Below, piece by piece: positions 20,400 through 32,779 of a DNA stretch of 64,000 nt; the stretch's first letter is position 1, and each line of letters starts with the position of its first letter. The stretch is from Aquilaria yunnanensis (lineage: Eukaryota > Streptophyta > Magnoliopsida > Malvales > Thymelaeaceae): assembly GCA_039654915.1 (NCBI GenBank), contig CM077599.1:16494501-16558500 (forward strand), in the 5' to 3' direction. The notes beneath the pieces were generated by a model, which worked only from the letters and a program-made list of their open reading frames with translations, was not told the origin of the DNA and ran no database searches. The position numbers were made by a program, and so were the translations under genes.

Positions 20400-21150
20400 T
20401 TCTGCAATCTATACAAGTTACAAAATGATATTACCTTTTACCTTCATTATCCATTGCTAAAAATTTGCATAGTCCCACAACAATGTGCGGCTCCTGCAAC
20501 TAGTTACTCTAAAGGAGGGAAACCTCCCAACCCCTTGCGAACAGTAGCTTCCCAGCTACAATGCAAACAATTTTGGGCCCCAGTCTTCTTTCTTAGAATT
20601 TGGAAGTCTACCCAAATTGGTAACGACACTCAATTTATGTGTAAGATTGCCATCTAGTCCTCAAAATTTTATGAGTCATTTTGTCACACTATCTGAGAAA
20701 AAACTCGATAGACATTACCAAATAGCACCCTATCCTTTGATGAGAGATATGAACAAGAGGCTTCGCGAAAACTCATAGGGTATTAGGAAAGCTTTGTTCC
20801 TCCAGATACGACAAGAAGGCTTAGTTATAATGAAATTCCAGCTCAGGTTGGCATCTCTGCAACTGATTACCCGGGGACTTTTCTGAGCCAAAATCCTCCA
20901 GTGACCGAGAATGGGCGCGATGTCTTAGCTTGCTTATAAAGACCAGCAGAAGTTGTACCTAATCCATGTGGTACATGCGCTTCAAAATTTGGCGCACAAT
21001 CGAAAGGCTCAAGTTCAGAACTAAAAAGCCAACAAGAATTCAAATACGAAGTCGGAAGAGGTTCTAAGCTTCAATTCCGGTGATGGATTTCTCTGTTTGT
21101 ACAGAATTTTCTATTTTTGGAGACCAAAAACATAAATCCTACATAATCCC
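20400..21150. other. Higher-complexity unassigned segment
   Basis: Base composition is closer to coding DNA than the flanks, and a short plus-strand frame near 20,797-20,935 (containing PPDTTRRLSYNEIPAQVG) looks gene-like, but it is interrupted by stops on both sides and no family was recognised. It could be a worn gene or retroelement fragment. Confidence 0.3.
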
Positions 21151-21197
21151 TTTTGTGTGAACGACGGGGCAGTTTAGCTCTAGGATGCACAAGTCTG

Positions 21198-22165
21198 TTA
21201 GCGATCTTCCCGTTTAACTCTGTTGGGGTCGGATACCATGTCCATCATAATCTTCTCAGGTGAATCTTCCCAACTGGAGAAACTTTTCAGGTCCACCTAT
21301 GGCCACACAACAGACATACTTTATAAAGCCATGGGCGAAATGCTGCTACTACAAAAGGTGGTGAACAGTGGAACTTCAGTACCTTGCGCCTTTGTTCAGT
21401 GAATAGTTCTTCTCGTTTCTGGTATGCACTTTGGACTTCCTTTGCTTTCCGGCCACCTAGTCCCCATACTTCCAATTCCAAAATGGAGGCTTCCACTGGT
21501 AGAAAACCCTGCACTCAGATCAGTCCAGGTTCAAAAAGAAAACTGTGTGAGATCCTTGAGACAAATGGCATAGCTTCTTGGTTGCTTATCTTATAGACGA
21601 ATTCAATCCAAATTCAATTTGCATGCCACAAGGCCAACAAACTAAATGAAGCATGTGCCAAGTCAAATAAAAAAGTGTTACTTATCATGAAGAACCCACA
21701 AAAAATCAAGAGAAAGTAATTACCAAATAGGAAGAGCAATTACAATTTACCAAAATGTCTAACCAAGCATGTAATACTGCCAAGAATCTGACCTAAAATG
21801 TGAGTACCTGATTCGGGATGAGAGAACCAGACCGGTAAGTTTTGTCAACAGCATGATGGCGAAGTATGATTCTTGCAAAATCTTCATCGATAAATATTCT
21901 CTCATTACCTATGGTTCCTCCAAATGAAATACCCACAGGCTTTGGGTGTGGGTCATAAGCTCTAGTTGCAAGATGCAAATGGCTATAGACAAAGTTCTTC
22001 TCCTTCCCTGTCCATTATTTACAGTAACTGCTATCAACCATGAAACACAATTACTTCACAGTAATTTTGGCGTGAAAGGCAACATCATTTCCTATTCCTG
22101 CCTCAACCAACCCTTTCACCATAAACAACAAGAGTTTGTGTTGTGTGTGTGTGTGGAAAGAAAAG

Positions 22166-22196
<31 letters not shown>

Positions 22197-23973
22197 TCTC
22201 CTTATTAGCTAGTGTTACATACCAGAAGGTGGAATAGCTTGGAATACTGGATCTATAGCATAGAGGTTTCCAAAGCTTCCGTAGAATGTATCCTTATTTT
22301 CAAAACCTTGATGTGTGACAACACCTATAACCCATTTCCTTATTTTGCCATTACCATCATTAGCATCCTCTAAATTCCCAGCAATCAGAACAAGCAGAGG
22401 ACCATGATAACCATCAATATGAGACCAGAATCTATTCAAGCCTCTCCCATGGAGAGACGACCTGCAAATTGGCAAGACAAATGAACTTGTAAAAGTTCCG
22501 AGAGAAGAATGCAAGGCACTTCAAAAACACTTGGACATAAAAAGTTGATATTAATGTGAAATTTTTCAACTGCAATATCAGTGCTGCACAAAGAACAGCA
22601 TAGCATGGAAAGATGAGCGAAAGCATGAAGAAAAGAGGAAGGACAAACCGGTAAAGTAGGCTTCCAACAGCTTCAATCCCACTATGATCAAAAGTCAACT
22701 TCAAAATTTCTTCTGTTATCGTGCTTTTAGATGCAAGGGAAATTGACCATGCTCTTCCATGAGTTAGAAGAAAAACATTAGATCCCTGGCCAGAACCATC
22801 CCCTTGAGCTGAACGTGAAGGTCCCTGGTCAGCCTGTGACTCGTTAAATATCTCATCATTAGTTTCTCGTTTCAACAAACTTGCATTCGAGAAGTACACG
22901 TACCAATATCTAAGCAAAATTGAGAGAAATCAGCAAACAAAAGCCAGTAACTGTGCTAATTGTGTACGGCACCTCAGCAATATCAGCCCCTTTAAGTCTG
23001 GCATGGATAAACTGTATGAAGCAATTTGTGAGGCCCGGCACTGTTGTTAAAATCCAAGCAACAAACTTGCCAGCAGGAAGTTGAACTTCCAAGCTTGAGG
23101 TATCAGAGTCATAGACATCAACCGCAGCACCATCTTCAGCGCAAGCCACTACTGCCGACAATACCAAATGATTCACATCCGGGAGGTGTAGATTTGCCAT
23201 CTTGGGCAATACCCATGACATAGCCCAACACAACCAAAGAAGCAAATGTACGTGAGCGGGAATTAAAAATCCACTCGTCTTGCAATCTACATCCACCAAT
23301 TCAAACTCCAAACCCGTAGGAAGTCCTGCCTTTGTCATTGCCATAGAAAACACTCTCAGCAATACATTCAACGATACTGATGCTGGCATCCCGCAGCAGC
23401 AGCTAATGTAACCCCTCACGAACTCGACCCAACTTAGCCCTCCTTTATCGGGCAAGAAAAATATATCCACCACTGACGAGCCCACTTGATCCAACACTTC
23501 TGCAAATGAATCCGACATCCCAGAAACTTCACCGCTAACATCTTTGCAACCTAAATCGAAGCATGCCTGGAGAAGAACAACTTGGTCAAATATGAAGAGA
23601 ATATAGCCACAGCTAAACATAACAAGGTGTGGACACAAAAAATCAGTAGATCACTCTTATCCAAACAGCCCAAATTAGAACATACCACACACCAAGATTC
23701 CTTTTTTCCCAAGATTATCTCTCAATTATGATAAAAAGGGAAATAGGTTTTACTGTAACGCCGAAACTACACTAAAGGGGGACAGATAAAAACAACAATA
23801 CCAGTTAAAAGGAGGATTTGAAGCAATTGGAATACCTTGAGAGATTGGGCAGAAACAGTATTGGTCTGAGGATCAGCGAGGCGAGAGAAGGACTTCTGAA
23901 GCAGAGGAAGGGCTCCGGTGGAAGCAGCGAGGCTTTCGACCTCCGTTTGCTCCGTCGAGGAGGACGCTCCCAT
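21198..23973 (-). CDS. TLDc-domain protein, plant (At5g39590-like)
   Basis: Coding exons on the minus strand: 23,836-23,973; 22,968-23,566; 22,649-22,909; 22,223-22,461; 21,808-22,007; 21,383-21,508; 21,198-21,296, giving 553 aa. All joins keep frame; the second intron is only about 58 bp and its donor (CC/GTACAC) is the least certain. The TLDc domain covers about residues 300-506 (SLLYRSSLHGRGLNRFWSH, GPLLVLIAG, FYGSFGNLYAIDP, GISFGGTIGNERIFIDEDF, LELEVWGLGG). TLDc proteins in other eukaryotes are linked to oxidation resistance and V-ATPase regulation; the plant member's role is less clear. The protein begins MGASSSTEQ, a good N-myristoylation signal. The C-terminal SDPNRVKREDR is typical of the plant family. 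Confidence 0.88.
22165..22194 (+). repeat. G30 homopolymer in a TLDc-gene intron
   Basis: Thirty consecutive G on the plus strand (C on the coding strand) within the fourth intron, next to a GT run. Lengths in such runs are often unreliable in assemblies. Confidence 0.9.
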
Positions 23974-24249
23974 CGCGAGAAAGAGAAATTAGTCAATTAG
24001 AAGCGTTTCCCACTTCTCTGGGTTTGAATTGATTTTGGAGAATTTGGAGCTGTTGTTCGTCGTCTCGTCTGTGACTGTGATACATACGTGGGAGGTTCTG
24101 GGATCGCAACTCCCACTCCTTGCCATGTGTCCAACTCTTTTGCCTGCAAGTATCTTAGTGAATTTTTGGAATTGACACGTATTTATTAATAGATATAAAA
24201 ATAGGAACAATAGCAATAAAGAATTATAGATACTTCCTGCTCTCATATT

Positions 24250-26118
24250 TTTTTGTTTAATTGTTACAATGACGTCATATGCACTTGCACGTGTTCCTTT
24301 GTTACCCTAATTTATATGACATGTCAATCACACAATTAAACTTAGATCCACTTTCAGACAGTTAACACTTAATTTAAATTTTTCACATTTTCACAGTTAC
24401 GTTCTCACTTATAATAGATTTTGCCACATATATTATAATTACGACATGTGTTGAAGCATAAATGTATACCTTGAAACCCACTTTTCTTAATTACAGTTAT
24501 TTTTTGAACAATTCCTACATCTATGCCACGTGCCCTGCCTATATTGATTCATTTTGACGTGGCAAGTATATTTTATTAAACTTTAAAATATGGGGATGGA
24601 CACAATGCTCAACTACAACCGGAGTAGTAGTTAGTAGAGGATGGTTAAATGATGGTTACTATAAGCTACCTTATAACCCAATTAACCCCACTACCCCATT
24701 AATCCATTATAGATTTGAGTTAGTTACAGTCTAACACAGTATATATAAGCATTTTACATCTCCTAAATATTCTTTCAAATGTACTAAGAGGACCAGAAAT
24801 TTGATTCACACCTTTGAGTGGTAAGCACATAACAGCAGTTTTTAGATTTTTAGCCCTGAGCCTACAATAATAAGGTATCATCCCGTCAGTTTCATAACTC
24901 AACATATTTCACAAACCAAATTATCTAAAAGTTTCATTCATTCATGCATACACATTTTCTCAAGTTTTCTTGTACTAATTTTGTACATATCTATTAATCT
25001 CTTCATTTCAGTAGCAACTACTTCATACCCACCTTCCATTCTATTGGACCTTCATATCCTGCACCCAATGCGATGTAAGCCCAATCATCATTAAAGTTTA
25101 ACAAATTCAAAAAAGAGCAAAATATAGGAATCTGACATCTGAGATATACTAACATGTAGCTTATAAAATTTATATTAGTGAGTATTATGGTCTGAAAATG
25201 TCAAAAACTGCAATGCAGAATGAAATCCTATTTTGTTCTATTTTATTGTTGGTAATCATTTCAATATTCTGTATATTCATATTTCCAACTCATTCAGAAA
25301 TATTGTAGCAGTAGATTGCACAAAATAATTGCACTAGAAAACTCCCAAATCATAACAGGTATTTTATTTCATTTTTATTTTCAATTTAGGTATTTACTAT
25401 GCTCATTTAACAAATTCGATAATACATTCAAGGTACTTTTCTGTATACTTAAAAAATATTTACTGTGGATTCATGGTAGGAGAAAGAAAACATATTTCAC
25501 ATCCACCAAAATCATCAACAACATGCAGCAAAACAAACCGAGACCAAGTCCATATTCTAAATGTGATGCCTATGATAGTAACAAAAGTTGATCCATTCTA
25601 TGTTATGCTTGTACAATTACGATCTTTTAAAAATTTTCTCTTTTTTCCGGTAAACAGTTTTAGTAAACATTTGCATTTATTCACCAAGAGGAAAAAAGTT
25701 TTTCAAAAAAAAAAGATCGAAAGAAAGGAAAAAAAAAACAACCTTATAAAACCTTAGGTCATCAAATGCCGTTGCCATCAAACGCGCCGCATACCCAATC
25801 AAAATGCCATTAATGAAGATACCCTAATGCCTTGACCCTTGTAAGTCATGTTGCAAAAGGATGGAAGGAAAAAAATCAGGGCAAAAAGAAGATTCATGAA
25901 ACAAATATACTTTTCAAACCCGATCTACCAAAAGAACTTGGTTCCTAATGAATTGCCTTCAGAGAAACTTAAAGTTGTGGAAAATAGGACTTAAATCATG
26001 TATATTGTTTTCAAATCTAACTTAGATCAATAGAATGAAGTTTTGAGTTGAAGCAAAATTACCCCGCCATGTAGATCCTGCCCGCTCTGGTCCATAGCCT
26101 ACCAGAACCAATCACTGA
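24250..26118. other. Intergenic DNA without recognised genes
   Basis: AT-rich; starts in the likely upstream region of the TLDc gene. A G-box (CACGTG) lies at 24,527-24,532. The short frames near 25,316-25,757 lack coding character. Confidence 0.45.
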
Positions 26119-26480
26119 CAGGGCGTTTCACCCAATTCGTTTTAACTTAAGTCAACTTAATCTAAAATGACTTATTTTTATTTTTAAATATTTTTTTCCT
26201 AGAACCAATTTCATTTGAAAGCTAATATTATATAGGTGTAATAATCCATTTGAAACAAAATTTTTATTATGTTATTAAATTTCTATGAAATTTTCATTTT
26301 TAATGTTTAAAAAAGAATAAAAAATTAATAGTATTATAAAAATTTTACAATCAATAGATTATTTCATCTAAATAATATTGACTTTCAAATGAAATTAATT
26401 TCAAGTAAAAAAGATGCAAACATAAAAATAAGTTATTTTGAATTAAATTAACTTAAATTAAAACGAATTGGCCTGATTCA
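26119..26480. mobile_element. MITE with ~100-bp terminal inverted repeats
   Basis: CAATTCGTTTTAACTTAAGT near 26,131 pairs with ACTTAAATTAAAACGAATTG near 26,451-26,470; pairing continues inwards (ACTTATTTTTAT against ATAAAAATAAGT, CATTTGAAAG against CTTTCAAATG). The outermost bases (GGGCGTTTCACC and GGCCTGATTC) are less well matched, so the superfamily is unclear. Confidence 0.55.
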
Positions 26481-28880
26481 AAGTTTCTAAGGGAATGAAT
26501 AACATCACATGTGGAGGGGTAGAGAAAGGGAGGGAAAGAAAAGATGAGAGTGAGAGAGAAAGGGCATTTGTAATGAAGTTTTCGGAGATAAAGTGGATGT
26601 TATGTGTGTTAGGGATTTTAAGTGAGCTAGGTTAGGATTGTCTTACAAGTTAAAAAAATGGCCTTATCTCCAATAGTCTAAACTAATGAATAAAATTGGT
26701 TGTTAGCCTGATAGTGGGTTTATTTTGTCCAAAGGGGAAAAACATGTGGGTTTCCATATGGACGGGCTTAAAAGAAATAGATGCATTTAAATAATATTTG
26801 GGTTAGGAAGAAATTAGAAAGTATGGTTCACACTTCACAATAATGCAAAGTAAAAAAATAATATTTACTATATTTGCATGATAGACAGGTCCGATTTAAA
26901 ATTTCTTTTCACCTTCTAAGGCTTTCAATTTGTTCACTTAATTCAATGTTAATGTCTTCAATATTTGCTTCACTTGTATAATACCCTTTTTTTTACTTAC
27001 ATTATTATTTTGAACATACTTAATTTTATTTTCATTTTCAAATTCTAATTATATAATTTCTTATTACTATAACTTAAATGTAAGGTTCCACCAAATTATT
27101 TACATCATTTTTTTCTATAAAGTTTTACTTTTTCCACTATGCAACCATAATTGTCTATCATAATGCAATTATCCACCAAGATTATTGGTCTCATTCTATT
27201 TAAAGTTGTATGATTAACCCAGGGAGTCAGGCAATTTGACCTTTATACACCATTTTTTCATGTCACCCTTCACTCTTCCGACCATTTTTAATATGCTAAA
27301 TGTTTCATGTGTAATTTGGTGTTGGTACTTGGTATCCTAATCGAGCCTCGCTTCGATTTATTAAATATAGGTACATGGGTTTGGGGAGGCCGAAAAAGTA
27401 TTATCGGTAGGATTTTTTTTTCTTTTCCTTTACTCTCATTCAAAACCAATCAATTTGTTTCATTTTTCCCGTAACATTTTCTATGAGTTATATCACTTGT
27501 GAATGATGCAATTTTTATTTGTATTGTTATTTAGAAATGTTAAGTTAATTTAGTTGGACAATAAAGGCCAATTGATTTTAAATTAAATAAGTCAAAATAG
27601 AAAAATGCTTTACTTATCGTAAAATACAAATAAAAAAGTTATGCACGTTTTACAATTTAGATTTGCACTTATGATTGGGCCTTTTATTCTTTACCGTTGA
27701 CATATCTTTCTATCTTTCTTTCTTTTTTTTTCCTTATGATAACATAAACAATACTTTAAACATAGCAAATGTTATTGATTATTGCTCAACATACATTGTT
27801 ATATTTCTTAAAATATTTCTACGATGCACATTTATTGTATTAAAACATATTTAGTCGTTTGTTCAATTTCATCACTAACATTTTCATCTACTCTTTATGA
27901 TGATTAATTATTTTATGAAATGATTACCTATTCATTTGTCGGGCTATGAAACTAGTTATAGTGAATTTAAAAGTAATTTTTCTTTTGCTATGTGCCTGCT
28001 CAAACTTTTTAGAATATTTTTTACTCAAACCCTATTTTAAAAAATGTTAATATTTTTTATGGAAATAAATAATTTTTTTAGGTTGGTGAAATAAAAAAAT
28101 TACTAAAAATTACATAAGTTTTATAAAAAAACAAGTATCGTAAATTTATTTTTAAAATTTCTTAAAGTGCAATATTTTAGTAAATTGACAATTTGAACAA
28201 ATAATCATTTTATATAAAAATAATGCATAAGAATACTTTAAAATTTAATCACTTGGCTTTATCACATACATCTTAATCAACGATTATTTTTATTTTTTTT
28301 ATTTCAAGGTGTCCTTATTACAAGTTTACAAGGGAATAATGTTTTATTATTATAAGCAAGGGAAAAGAAGTGTTAGTTTTTTGAAGAACACAAGACAATT
28401 AATTTAGTCTGTGTGGGGCATGATGTAAGATATAAGGAAGTCAGAGTCAAATTCAAAACCTCTTTAATGTCTCTTCGATGCCTTTGCCATTATACTTATG
28501 ACATGGGACTTGATTAAAACAATGTGTGTGCAATCTACAAAATATTGAAAAATTTTCATATAAGTTATTTCAGTATTTGTACCATGGTTATTAAAATCAC
28601 GTTTTAAAACGTAAGATAGTATGTTTCAACGATTCAACAACTCTAAAAGTTAAAACCTTCTTGAGTTGTAATAAAAACGTACTCACTATAGAAGCTAAAC
28701 CATCTTAAGTTGTAATAAAAATGTACTCACTATAGAATCATAGAGATGCGACCCTGAACGTAGAAATGTTATAAACGTTTAAGACTCCACAACTCAACAA
28801 GAGCCAAAGAATTTTTCAACCTGACAAACCGTAGGCAAAAAAAATTATCAGCCCAACATAAGACTGCATACTAAGAACAA
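26481..28880. other. Intergenic DNA without recognised genes
   Basis: AT-rich, with a GA-rich patch near 26,515-26,570 and T/C slippage near 27,705-27,730. No reading frame, RNA gene or transposon terminus was recognised. Confidence 0.4.
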
Positions 28881-28884
28881 ATAG

Positions 28885-29730
28885 CCTTCTATCAACCAAG
28901 CTATTTTATAACTTTTCAAGACCCTGCACACATTCTAGCTCTCCCACATGGGACAAAGAACTAATGGTGCAAAAAGCAGTAGAGCATGTCATCTTCCATC
29001 AACCAAGCCATTTTATGGTTTTTCAAGACCTTGCTCCCCTTATAGTTTTCCTACGTGGGACAAATAACGAGTGGCATAAAGGGCAACAAAGCATGGCCTC
29101 CCTACTGGGTATTACAGCCGCTACTTGTACATTTTAAAAGCCCAAGGGCCTTAACTCTTTTACGCCTATCCATGTGGTATAAGGGAACAATAAAACACTA
29201 TCAAACCATATTTGTTTATGCTTTATTTATAACCTCATACAATTAATTTCTTTGTTATGGTGTCCATGTGGAACAAGAAAAACCTAGTTGATTTAGTTGG
29301 ACTGCTTTGCCTCTATAGTCTATATTTTCAGACTCCCAATTTGGTGCTAACTCTGTCCATATATGACAAAAGAGAAAGAAAAATAGCAATCATAAACCAA
29401 GAGCACAACAACAAATAGCAACTTGTTCATCCAACCGATAATAGCCTTGCCCATATACCGAGTTCAAATTCTTACTTTGTACTTTACCCTCATGGGATGA
29501 AAACACACAAGCAACAACTTGACTTTTTCTTCAACAAGTCACTTTGGCAGGCCTCATCTTTTAAAGACCCTCCTTTCCTTATTCCCTTGTTGTCCTATCC
29601 ATGTGCAATAAGGGAGAAATACATGAACATCAAATTGAACAATTCTACCTTGTTTTTACATAGCCTCAAACTACCAATTTTCCTCCTATTTAGTCCTTAT
29701 GGGATGAGCCAGCAAACTAATTAGCTAGCG
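28885..29730 (+). repeat. Degenerate ~107-bp tandem repeats
   Basis: ATCAACCAAGC-ATTTTAT and TTTTCAAGACC appear at 28,891 and 28,998 with the rest of the unit (CCTACGTGGGACAAA-style end) conserved. Weaker units with CCATGTGG-A-AAG cores seem to continue to 29,730. Confidence 0.5.
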
Positions 29731-30121
29731 ATGTCGAGCTTTCAGTAGAGTCTTATGACTTTATGTTTTTTACGACTTTATGACTATAAAAAACCAAAAT
29801 GATTCTGGATAGAATCCTGACCTTAATAACCTTGGTTTATACACAAACGAGATGCATCTCATCCTTTCTACAAAAATGATGAGTTAGACTTGGACCAACG
29901 TCCACCATATCTTTTGTTTCCCACCTAAGATGAGGTAATGCGTTCCTTTGTGTAGAACAATAGAATTTTTCATAGTGGAAATGTTTCGTGCAATTCTACG
30001 ATTCTAATATACAAAAAATTATCAAAATATTGTAAGATCAAAGATATGGTAGGATGTAGCAATATCACAATTAGGATTGGAGGATACTATCAATCCTACT
30101 TAGATATTGATATTTTTTAGG

Positions 30122-30680
30122 GTTAAATTGCAGGGATAGTCCATAGCCTTTATGTACCATTTTTTTTTAGTCCCTAATATGTTAAATGTTCTAATTTGGG
30201 CATAAACCTATTAAAAACATTCAATTTTGATCCAAAATCTATTAAACAATAAACATGTTTTATTCTTGTCCACAATTTCACAAAATTTGTTAACTCAAAG
30301 TAATTGTCTGATAGCAACTTTTTATATTATAATTTAAATGATTTGGCTACTATCTTACAGTAGATTTTATTTGTATAACAATTTATTTATAGTTACTAAA
30401 CAATTTGATTTACCAAAATTTGATATCTGTAAATTGAACTTATTTCACTCGAGAGGAAAAAACAACCAATTTAAATTATCTATTGACTGTCAAAAAATTA
30501 TTATACAGTTTAAATTTACTAAAATACAGTTTTTAATTTTTATATTAGAATATTAAAAGTTTGTTCAAATAGTTATTTTAAGATAATGAATTTCATCTGA
30601 TGAGGACAAAAACAAAACAATTTTAATAGGTATGGGACTAAAGCAGGACTAAAACAAAATGTTAATTGAAACTTAGGCAC
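30122..30680. mobile_element. Possible worn inverted-repeat element
   Basis: The left side (GTCCCTAATATGTTAA, CCTATTAAAA, TTTTATTCTTGTCC) has partial inverted partners on the right (GGACAAAAACAAAACAATTT, TTTTAATAGG, GGGACTAAA). Ends and target duplication could not be set. Confidence 0.3.
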
Positions 30681-30985
30681 ACTATATTCTCTTTTATTTA
30701 TCTATAATATGTTTCTCTATGAATTTTTTCCAAATTTGTATTGATTATTATATGTTGATTATGTTTATGTATACTTTATTAAAAGTTGAACAACTTTATT
30801 TATATTATATCATTATTGTGGCACTTAAACATTATTTAAGTTTTTAATATAATTAATTTTTTTTATATAAATTATATTATTTTGATAAAAAATTTTAAGT
30901 GTTGCGATCTACGAGACAACGATATGTGATGTTCGAAAAACAATGCGCTAGCTTTCCGTGCAAAACTAGCTTCACATGTGACTTT

Positions 30986-32062
30986 AGGGTAAATTGCACC
31001 CGTGACCCTTAGCTTTTTATTATTATCCTATTTTAGACCCTAATCTCAAAACCTCAAATAGAAAGTCCTCAATCTCAATTTTTTATTCAATTTTAGACCT
31101 TTGGATGATGAAAACCGTTAAAATTTATGGAACTGGCCATGTGGCATGCCAGCATGGGGGCATTTTACGTGTGGCACAATAATCAACTGCAGGTGATGAT
31201 GTAGAAAAGAAGAAAAGTAATAAAAAATGAAAATATGGAAAAAGAAAATAATAAAAAAAAGAAAGAAAAATGCAAAAAAAAAGGCAAAACCCAAATCTAG
31301 TTGGGCCAAACCAATCCCCTTTGACTATCTGGCGATGATTTATCGATGATTCCCAACAAGCCTTCGTCTTGCAGCATAGTGCCGTCACAGTCTCCTTTGG
31401 CATTCATTTGCCTAGTGCCTCTGCTTCAACCGACAGCCTAACGTCGCCACCATCATCGTACAAATTTGGCTCTTTGTTCATGCCAATCTAGATTCATGCC
31501 AGATCTCGCCCTACTACATGAAGGCTCTTCGAGAATTGCCAATGAATCGTTGGCTCTGGGTTGTGAATCGTCGCGACTCTAGGTTGCAAATCTCGCAATG
31601 GAATCATCAGCTTGTTAGAGGAGATTGGCAGGATCATCGAAGACTACAACAACGCTGCGAAATTGTTGATGAGTCATGCTGCGAGAAGAAGGCTGGTCTA
31701 GAATCGCCGATGGATCATTGTTGGATCATTGGAGGGGAATGGTTGGATCTAGGTTTTCCTCTTTTTTTTTATTTAAGTTTTGTTTCTTTTTTTTATTATT
31801 ACCTTTTTCCATATTTTCATTTTTTTTATTAGTTTTCATATTTTCCACATCATTGCCAATAGATGATTATTGTGCCATGTGGCAAATTGCGCCACGTTGG
31901 CATGCCATGTGGTCAATTCTATCAATTTTAACGATTTCCATCCTCCAATGGTTTAAAATGAAACAAAAAATTTAGATTAAGGGCTTTTTATGTGAGGTTT
32001 TAAAATTGGGGTCTAAGATATGACAATAATAAAATATTAGGGGTCACAGGTGCAATTTACCT
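30986..32062. mobile_element. Fold-back Mutator-like element, 1077 bp, with a 9-bp target duplication
   Basis: TGTGACTTT is repeated exactly at 30,977-30,985 and 32,063-32,071. The ends AGGGTAAATTGCACC and the reverse complement AAGGTAAATTGCACC start inverted repeats that run about 400 bp inward on each side, leaving only a short centre (about 31,400-31,670). A 9-bp duplication with long inverted repeats marks the Mutator superfamily. No transposase is encoded; short frames inside are composition effects. Confidence 0.85.
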
Positions 32063-32779
32063 TGTGACTTTATATTAGTGGGCGAAACTGTTTCATGGTT
32101 CATCCAACTTATTTAAGATTATTTATCTGACCTCTCAACTTCGGTCTCTTTTCATTTATTCACCGGGTTTTCCTTTTCTTACTACTTCTGTAGTAGGGTA
32201 TTTTTTAAGAACTTTGGCGCACTCAAGTCATCAAGTTATTTCCCTTGCTCTACCTTTTCTGAAGAGAGAATGCTTTTTGTGTCCGTATAAAAATTCTTTT
32301 TCTTCCTCTTTTAAGCAATGAATTTTGTGTTTAATGAATCTCGCAGCCATCTTCTCTCAAGTCCCAAGCGTGCGTCAAGGTGGATCTAACTCTGAAAGCT
32401 GAGTAGAAAACCAAGACAGTCTGTAGTTATTACTCCAGCTAAGAGTCCAAAACTATTGGAAGGACCAAAAAGGCTGGCCAAAAAACATTAGTTAAGTGTT
32501 GTAATCGATCGTAATCATAGTTCAAATACTAAACTGATCATCTACTATAAGCTGCTCAACCATTGGTGTAGTTTCTCCAGACCGACAAAGTTCTTGTCCT
32601 CAAAACACAGTGTTTATAACGCACCGCTATGCTAATCGAAACTACTCACAACCTAATCTTCCTTTTCACTGGTAATAAAAAATCTCCACCTGCTCCACTT
32701 CTCACGTCTCACTGTCTGTCTACCCGATCCGAAGTTCATAGTCTCTTGCTTCACTCTGAAGCACAAGAAACTGAGAAAC

